Source of the DNA: Ixodes scapularis
Taxonomy: Eukaryota; Arthropoda; Arachnida; Ixodida; Ixodidae
DNA: 64,000 nt
Assembly: GCF_016920785.2 (NCBI RefSeq)
Contig: NW_024609837.1
Span: 37,689,543 to 37,753,542 of the forward strand
Direction: 5' to 3'
Shown piece by piece: positions 57,213-64,000 of this stretch (the stretch's first letter is position 1; the number at the start of each line of letters is the position of its first letter). The position numbers and the translations under genes were made by a program. Below the pieces are notes generated by a model that worked only from the letters and a program-made list of their open reading frames with translations, had not been told where the DNA came from and made no database searches.

Positions 57213-58200
57213 TGCTTCGGCAGGTTCATTGGCGCGACCTGATAACTGCAGTGCGTTCAGGTAGATAACTAGAAATAATTAAGTTTTCAGAAGCGAACAA
57301 CTCAAGGATTCAAGACTCTACAGCACTGCGTAAACCATGTCATGTTACTGCAGCAGCTTGCCTTCTCCTTAATTCCCAGAAAAAAATAAATGTACCGACC
57401 AAGGTTTCTATTGAGTAAATCAAACTTTTTGTATCGTCAATTTTCTCCAAAAAAATAATCCTTTTTTTTTTTCGGAACAAAAAACAAGTCGGACCATACA
57501 GTAAAACTTTTTTGACTAGAAAAAAAATTCAACGGCAATATTGAAAATATGTGGTTGCGTCACTGTTTGTTGCTTCAAAGCCCATCAGCGTAAACCTTCC
57601 TAATCTCAGGATTAGCCGAACGTGGATAAGAAGATTAACGACCTGCAACAAACTACTGGCGGCGCTCTCCTTAAAACTCGCGTGGATTTTTCCGCTTAAT
57701 TTTTTAACTTAACACAGGTGGGCGTCCAAGATAACAGTATCTTCCGCGCGTTCAAGGACAAAATATAAATCTTTTAAGAAAATATCTATAATAAGAATGT
57801 GTAAAAATTGTTATTTTACTCATCAAGAAAAGACACGTAACCGCGTGTACAAATACACATATTTTTTTTTTTTTTTTTTGATAGGCATATATATAATATA
57901 CGGAACATGAAACTTGCAGTAGCGGTTACTGTGGTAGAAATGGGTGTCTCATATATAAAGGTTTATATTTGGAAAAAAAAAAAAAAAACTTTTACTGTAT
58001 ATTGCGATATTCCGGCATTTCAAAAAAAAAAAAAAAAAAGGTTAGAAGATATTTATTGGGCAGTCCTCGTATTACCTGATAACAAAACGGTTAGTGACTG
58101 ACTGATGATATTCAAATCTGAAAAGAATTAAAATCTGCCTTGTTATATTTAGTGGCAAACTATAGCTAGCAAAAACCGAAACACTAAATTATCCTCCCAC
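57213..58200. other. Unassigned A+T-rich spacer
   Basis: Long T and A runs at 57861-57879, 57971-57987 and 58023-58039. No gene. Confidence 0.5.
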
Positions 58201-58950
58201 GTATATACGAAAGCAATGCACACCCGTCACTACCTAAACCTCTCTTCAGACTGCCGCACAGCTCACAAATCCTCGGTGGTGTCGGCGCTCCTTCGACGTG
58301 CCCTAACAGTCTGCTAGGCAGAGAAGTTAGTTAAAATATAAGTTGATTTTATGGAACGAAACCTCCGACTAAACAACTGCCCAACAAGGTTGGTCAAAAA
58401 TATATACAAGAAATGACGGCACCCTCGTACAGTCAACCACACAAAGACCTGCAGCGGCATGTGCGCCCTGTACCTCCAAGGTACGAGCGACGCCCTCACC
58501 CGTGCACTGAGATTGAACGGCATCGCAATTACGCATACGCCAACCTCAACCGTGGGCCATCATCCCCTTCTTCCAAAGGATCGTTCCCTCCAAAATAAAA
58601 CTCCAGGAATGGCTTACAGAATTATCTCTGCTGAATGCAAAGCCTCGTATGTGGGGGAAACAAAAAACTTACCCGAACATCTTCGGATAGATAAGTATGA
58701 CGTGAAGAAGGGCATTAAAGGCCGTTGCCTTGAATGTCCTTCATGCTGAAAAGACTGAAATGAAATGCTGAAATGACCGGCCACATCATTTCCTTTGAAT
58801 ACTGTTACATCCTATACAAAGAAAAAAACAAGAAGAGACGGCTCTTGTTATAATTCTGGTCTATACAAAATACAAAAAAAAAACCTGAACCGATCCACCG
58901 GAACTTTGCCAAGCAACTATATACACTATTTGAGATTTTTTTACACACGA
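58201..58950 (+). pseudogene. Second Penelope-like lineage, ORF 3' part with GIY-YIG remnant
   Basis: Reading across frames: VYTKAMHTRHYLNLSSDC and TAHKSSVVSALLRRA (the HYL-F-S-HP and HKASVAKAL positions of Penelope ORFs), two stops, then ALYLQGTSDALTRALR and THTPTSTVGHHPLLPKDR. The endonuclease follows: AYRIISAECKASYVGETKN, matching Y-I-C-x-x-SYVGETK of this lineage. After a frame change come GHIISFEYC and STGTLPSNYI near the C-terminus. The RT palm is missing. Multiple stops make it dead. The SYVGETK type differs from the VYIGQTGR type at 36692-37307, so two Penelope lineages are present. Confidence 0.8.
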
Positions 58951-60284
58951 AAGCATAAGAGAAAGAAAACAAAATTGACAGAAAGATGATAACAAGGACA
59001 GGTTGCGACCTTTGGGCCCACGTATACAGTCACCCGTGAGCAAGGGGCATAGCCGGCTTGGAAACGCTAGGCACGATGACAAAATTGGTTAGAGTTTCCT
59101 AAATACTCTTTACATATTGCTTACTACATTATAGTAGAGTTCCGTCGAATCCTTTATATTTAAACTAAAGCGTTCAAGCGCAACAATGCCCCTTTGAAGT
59201 GAGCGACTGAAAAAGTGAGTGTCTAACATACGCCAACTGGTCCAGCCACAGTAAAACAACTCTAGGTCAGGTATAAAAGGCACGTCTTATTCTTGCAACT
59301 GATTGTATGCGAAAAGCAGGCTTTGTTTTTTTGTCCTCTTTTTTTTTCTTCTTTTTACTGAATTCACAAGACCAGAAATGTTCTACTGAATCGCAGAAGC
59401 CTAGCTAGTAAGCCTTTTTGTTTTTAATTTGCCTCACCCATTTGGAAAACTGAGTGCAAACCTGGGATAAAAATGGACTCGGCAAGAATAGTATATAAAA
59501 TAAAAATGACAGTATTTGAGGCCCGACTAGGTCGCTTATAATTACTTCACACTCCACTATCCATATCATTATACACAAAAATATATTTGCACTTTTTCGG
59601 GCGTCCTATTAATAACTATCTTCTGCACAAACGCTCAAACAACTATATTTACATGTGTTTTTATGCGCTATTTTCGCACAAGCGAAACAAAAAAGTTATG
59701 TCAGTATCTTCACAAATATACATATTCATTTATATAATTTTATTTTGTTTTGTTCGAGCAAACGTGCAGGGACGTTGAGGGATCTTGAAACGCTTAGACC
59801 ACTATGTTTTCACTCTTATTAGATATGGCGCTGAAGGTTCAAAATTTCAACTGAGAGCATAAAGTAAAAGGCTAATCTTTTGACTCACTAAGATTCGACG
59901 AAAGACGTTGACACGTGCCGAAATGAGGCTGTCGTTAAATAAGACATATTACTCGCTGCATCTGAAACGGTTTGTAAATTCTTCAGCATAAAAATATCCA
60001 CGTCAACCCGTGTTAACAAATTCTTCGCATTAGGAAAGATACAAAATGCCACACACAAGCATAAAATTAAGCCCTATAAAAGAAAAAGTCCGGAAACCCA
60101 AATTACCTTTCTTTTCACTTAGGCCTGAAATCTTGAACGCGACATTGTTTTACTTATCTTTTGGGTATGTTTTTATATTACCTAAACGAACCACAGCCTT
60201 TTTATAAGAATAAAAGCGAGATCAAGAGCGGCTATGCAAACATAATTGGGACGAAACACTCCGCTAACGAATTTTCCTCTCAAT
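58951..60284. other. Unassigned A+T-rich spacer
   Basis: No gene or repeat recognised. The 3' flank of the Penelope-like remnant may extend a short way into it. Confidence 0.45.
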
Positions 60285-60288
60285 TTAA

Positions 60289-61550
60289 AGGTATACTGAA
60301 CCGAAGAATTTAGTACCTATAATGAGTGGCGCACGTTCTTTCTACGAGCCAGCAGCCGCCGGTGTGCGCGAGCACACGCAACGATAATGACGTCAAAGAC
60401 CCCCATTCGCGCTTAAAGGGACACTTAAACGAAATTTGAAATTTACCAGTCGTGTTAAAAAATAAGTTAAATATTATGCACAATATCCGTAAATGAAAAT
60501 TGGGCGTTTGCATTTTGAGCCTGGTGGCTGTATTTTTTGTTATAAACGGCCCACTCTGGCAAGCGCTGGGAGAACAGCCAGCCGAGACCACGTGACATCC
60601 AACGCAATCGTGACGTAGGTCGTCTCAAGACGAGCAAAGCTACGGCAAGGCTGACGTCGAGTGGATGGCCGAGTCGTTCCAGCCACCGAAGCGGCTGCTT
60701 TTGTACGAATTTTGAGTGACGGGTTAATCTTCTATAATCTTGTAGAGGGACAATAGCGACCTCTGGGTCACACAAAAGGGATTCTCGGGAAGAGAGGAGT
60801 TCTCCTTTCCCTCTTCTCTCGTCGTGGCCGGGGACGAAAGAGGAACCGTCACTAGCTGCCAAGGTTCCTAGACGGGCATTACAAATGAGGCGGCAAGGCT
60901 GAAGTCCATGGAGCGAATTATGCGACGAATAATTGGCGAACGCCACCCGACAACACGCTCGCATTGCACGAGACGTAGCAGCCACTGTGGTGATTCCACG
61001 CGCAGAGTAAAAACCGCCTGGCAAAAGTCGTCGATTTTTCGCAGCATATTCGTCCCATGGAGTTCAGCTTTTAGCGACGTCCACCTGGTGCTCTTTGCTA
61101 ATCGTTTAATTCCTTTTAAAACTCCTTTTCGTGACCTTTTTAACAAGATATTGGTGTGTTCGATGTGATTTTGCTCCTTTGAACACATATAGACTTAAGA
61201 ATAAGCGCCGAAATTTGGTTGTAGCCTCCCTTTAAAAGGAGAGTGAAATGCATTTGCTTCTGGCCAAAGGAGAATAAGGACGGGCTTTTTATCTCTACAA
61301 GGGAAAGCTACGTGCTTGTTAGACCAATTTTTCGTTTACCTTTTACACCAGACACCACCGCATAGATGAAAAACTTGTCTTTATTCTCCAATGGCCCGAA
61401 GCCCATACATTTCACTCTCATCTTAACCACGAATGGAGGTCTTTAACGTCATTTTTGTTGCGTGTGCTCGCGCACCGCGGCGGTTGCTGGCTCGTGAAAA
61501 GAACGTACGCCACTTATTATGGACACTGAATTCCTTGGTTCAGTATCTCT
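60289..61550. mobile_element. TTAA-flanked MITE, family M1, split by a nested element
   Basis: The ends are AGGTATACTGAACC and, reverse complemented, AGAGATACTGAACC, with TTAA at 60285-60288 and 61551-61554. The left part (to 60416) and right part (from 61236) align with the left and right parts of the intact copy at 48817-49254. Removing the insertion and one TTAA leaves about 443 bp, close to the intact copy's 438 bp. Confidence 0.88.
60417..61231. mobile_element. 815-bp TTAA-flanked element nested in the MITE
   Basis: TTAA flanks both sides (60413-60416 and 61232-61235). The ends share AGGGA, then CT, AAC and AAATTT at matching spacing (AGGGACACTTAAACGAAATT against AGGGAGGCTACAACCAAATT). 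A 185-codon minus-strand frame at 60467-61024 overlaps an 86-codon plus frame and shows no transposase motif. Likely a non-autonomous relative of the 24334-26163 element, which also starts TTAA-AGGGA. Confidence 0.8.
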
Positions 61551-61554
61551 TTAA

Positions 61555-62094
61555 CACGCGCGAATAAAAGCAAAATAATAAAGAGGTGCATGTACTCTCT
61601 CCAGTTATCCAGTATTACCAACTGCTGCCACTATATATATATATGAAACAAATATACACCAATATAAAAAGAAAAAAAGAAAAAAAGCGAGAGAGGGTAG
61701 TTTGCGCGACGCAAACCTAAACAAAAATTAGGAGGTGAACAAAGGGATAAACTTAAAAAAAAATAAGGATATAGCACAAAACAATAACTCTAAAGCACGC
61801 AAAGAAAAAAAGAAACGAATTTGAACGCGTGGAGAGGGATTGTTTTGGAGGCAAGACAATCCCACGTTTATTCGTAAGAGCGCTCTTTGCGAGGGCCTGG
61901 TTAATCGAAAGTATCACTCTGGGCATGAACCGAAACTATGTCGATTTACATGCTCCGTTCTTCCTTCCCTCGCTCTTAAAAGCTATTGCATTACATCCTT
62001 ACGAGCCGATAAAACGGGAACGTTCATACAAACGAGCGTCCTAAATAAACAAAAAAAAAAGAAACACGTTAAAAATACCACAATCTAAGCAAAG
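61555..62094. other. Unassigned A+T-rich spacer
   Basis: A-rich tract at 61665-61830, short TA repeat near 61634-61642. No gene. Confidence 0.45.
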
Positions 62095-62311
62095 GTACAC
62101 CCGCCGGCAATATGAAGGTGAACACCTTACCTGGTATCTTGCCTGTTTTACGGCTTCCTAAAACTATATTAACCCTCAACGTCTCAAATGGTACGTGGCC
62201 AAGGGTCTAAACTCTGCGTTCTAGCCCTCTTCTGAAACAGAGCTTGTTCCAAAACTTGCACGAGCGTCGAAAGCAAGAGGGCTGTTCACCTTCATATCGC
62301 TCACGGGTGCA
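62095..62311. repeat. Inverted-repeat pair, arms of about 30 bases
   Basis: ATATGAAGGTGAACA at 62110-62124 is exactly complementary to 62283-62297, and a further 12-15 outward bases (CACCCG) match with a few changes. The interior has no coding signal. Confidence 0.65.
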
Positions 62312-62746
62312 CACACACATTCACACGAATTCAATCCTTTGACGTCACACCATGCGGTGGTGTTGCTGTTGGTACGCGCAGTGCATACACATGAACACTG
62401 TTCCAAAATTTATTTGATCTTCCTCCAGGGTAAGGGTTTTGTACCTTGGCGTTTGAAAGCCTACCCACGTCCTACGTTGCTCCATCCGTGTTGTCGCAGG
62501 ACACGACGCGCCGGAGTAACTCGGATCAATTTGGGCAAGGTTTGGAACACTGCCATGGTGTGGGCGAACGCGGACTTGTCTGCAAACGGAGTAATGGTGT
62601 AATAGGCACAATCGAATTCGAAACAAGGTTTCGTGTCGCGACTCCGTCATGGTGCAGATTGGATGGCCAGTCCCACGGTGCCACACTTTTTTTTGACCGA
62701 AATGTGTATTTTCTCTGGAAATTGAGGTCCCTACAAATTCGGAAAA

Positions 62747-63040
62747 AGGCAAGGTGGAGCTTAACTTGACCTTTTGCCAGAGTCTCGGAATCGTGGCATT
62801 AATTCGCCAAGCAAGTGCCAAAGTTAGGCTTCACTTTCGGCAGTTTTGCAGTTGTCGGGCATTTTGTGAGCCTAAATCGCGAAATAAGTGCCAGACTCAA
62901 GCTTCACTTCCGGTTGTTCGATTTGCGCGTGGCAGGTTTGAAAGAATATTCCCAAACGGATAGCAGACTCAGGCTACATTGCCGGTACTTCGGTTTATAC
63001 GTGGCACCTTTGGCTAAAGTCTCTTACTTAGGCAATTATT
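62747..63040 (+). repeat. Degenerate minisatellite of about 72 bp, about four copies
   Basis: Repeated order in each unit: a GCTTCACTT(T/C)CGG-like block, a TTCG/TTTG block, CGTGGCA-like block, then an A-rich end with GTGCCA/GCAGACTCA. The unit length is a multiple of three, so one forward frame (62815-63135) stays open and reads as roughly 24-residue repeats. This is a by-product and not evidence for a protein. Confidence 0.6.
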
Positions 63041-64000
63041 TGGCGAGCCAAAGAAGAACCGTAGAAACACAAAACTTTGTTCGACGATCAATGGGATTCA
63101 TCAGGTATAAGTCCGTTAGCATTTTTATTAGATGACGGGATATCCCGCAGAAGAAAGCCGAAGCGTGGCCTCGGCTTTTTTCCGTCGTCGCTCTTGGATA
63201 GGGTCATCTATATTCCTCCTGGAAAGAACAGCATACATCGCCGGAGCAACAATTGAGCTGGGCCGCATTCCAAGGCGGCGTGGCACCTGCTCGTTTCTGG
63301 CTCCGCGCCAGTTGTGCGACGCTCGTATTGGTCCGAACCGCTGACGTTAGCGCGCCTATCCCTCTCCCTCTCTCCCCGCAGTCCTGGTAAAACATTGAAT
63401 CTGTAAACACGATACTTCAGTAATGAGAAGTTTCGAAACTCTATGAAACATGTAAATAAAACCGAGATGAGACCGAGAAAATCAACAGTTGGTATTATAA
63501 AAATAAGAAAGGAACTAAATGCGAAAAGGAAATAAATAAGAAGTCGGCATATTTACAAAGTCGGGATCATTTTGAAGTTCCTTGCAATTGGGTGTCATCG
63601 CAAGGCTGAGGTTTGGTGTGTTTGTTTGGGAGAGGCAATGACGGAAGGTGTACTGTGTTCAGGCGTCGGTGTGCGTGCGGTTTTGGATTCCTCTTGGTCC
63701 TGAATTCGGAGGCCCCTTAGCGTGCCGACGACGTACTCATAAGTAGTCTTCTGATAACGGAGAAGAGGCGGCATTTTTGTAGCCCACAACCTGGCAGCCC
63801 AGTCCTGGTTAGGACGTGTCCCAAGCGCCCAGTCCTGGCTGCCGGCAGCAGGTTGTTCTGCACTAACCCTCTCGTGACCTTCGCCACGTCAGCTTCTTCT
63901 CTTACCTTCCCTATTCTTCGAACAATATGCGCATCTTCACAGTAACCCCCATTAGAGTTTCGTTTTTTTCACAAAAATGCACACACAAATTGTTGAGAAT
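63041..64000. other. Unassigned right edge
   Basis: No gene recognised. A GCCCAGTCCTGG direct repeat occurs twice near 63798 and 63828, between CAACCTG and CAGGTTG. Short frames at 63132-63789 show no domain. Confidence 0.4.

Noticed and set aside
60467..61024. 185-codon minus-strand frame as a transposase
   Set aside because: No catalytic motif found; the element looks non-autonomous.
62345..62821. 158-codon minus-strand frame
   Set aside because: Overlaps two plus-strand frames of 87 and 107 codons; no motif recognised.

Overview
The window looks like nuclear DNA of an arthropod, most likely a hard tick (Ixodida). The host name is an inference. It rests on A+T-rich spacer, decayed Penelope-like elements with GIY-YIG domains, a CR1/Jockey-type LINE, an I-clade-type LINE tail ending in CTC repeats, many short inverted-repeat elements flanked by TTAA, and a beta-tubulin remnant of arthropod type. 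I found no intact protein gene, rRNA or tRNA. It reads as a gene-poor stretch packed with mobile-element debris.

Left part (1-9500): scattered poly-C/G tracts, a TA-flanked inverted-repeat element (1804-2713) sitting among 62-bp palindromic units, a dispersed fold-back repeat, then the most striking locus: about 27 tandem copies of a roughly 27-bp hairpin satellite (8634-9350) running directly into eight CACGTG palindromes in about 140 bp (9353-9495).

Middle part (9500-34700): mostly unassigned spacer. It holds a perfect 20-bp hairpin (14103-14159), several fold-back elements, a broken transposase C-terminus (22824-23287), a 1.83-kb TTAA-flanked element (24334-26163), a 5'-truncated LINE with an RNase H domain and a possible target-site duplication (28279-29006), and a weak THAP-like remnant (32869-33078).

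Right part (34700-64000): a beta-tubulin pseudogene with a clean in-frame 130-codon deletion (34759-35562); two Penelope 3' ends arranged as a large palindrome (36503-37504); a 3.5-kb LINE on the minus strand (37720-41234) that carries two later insertions, one of them with a matching 4-bp duplication; an intact 438-bp TTAA element (48817-49254) and a second copy of it (60289-61550) split by an 815-bp element that also targeted TTAA; a near-perfect 277-bp fold-back (52021-52297); a second Penelope lineage remnant (58201-58950); and a minisatellite of about 72 bp (62747-63040).

Nothing here forms a working pathway or operon. The layers of insertion give a relative history: LINE first, then other elements inside it. 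The palindromic satellite joined to the E-box cluster is the best candidate for something undescribed.
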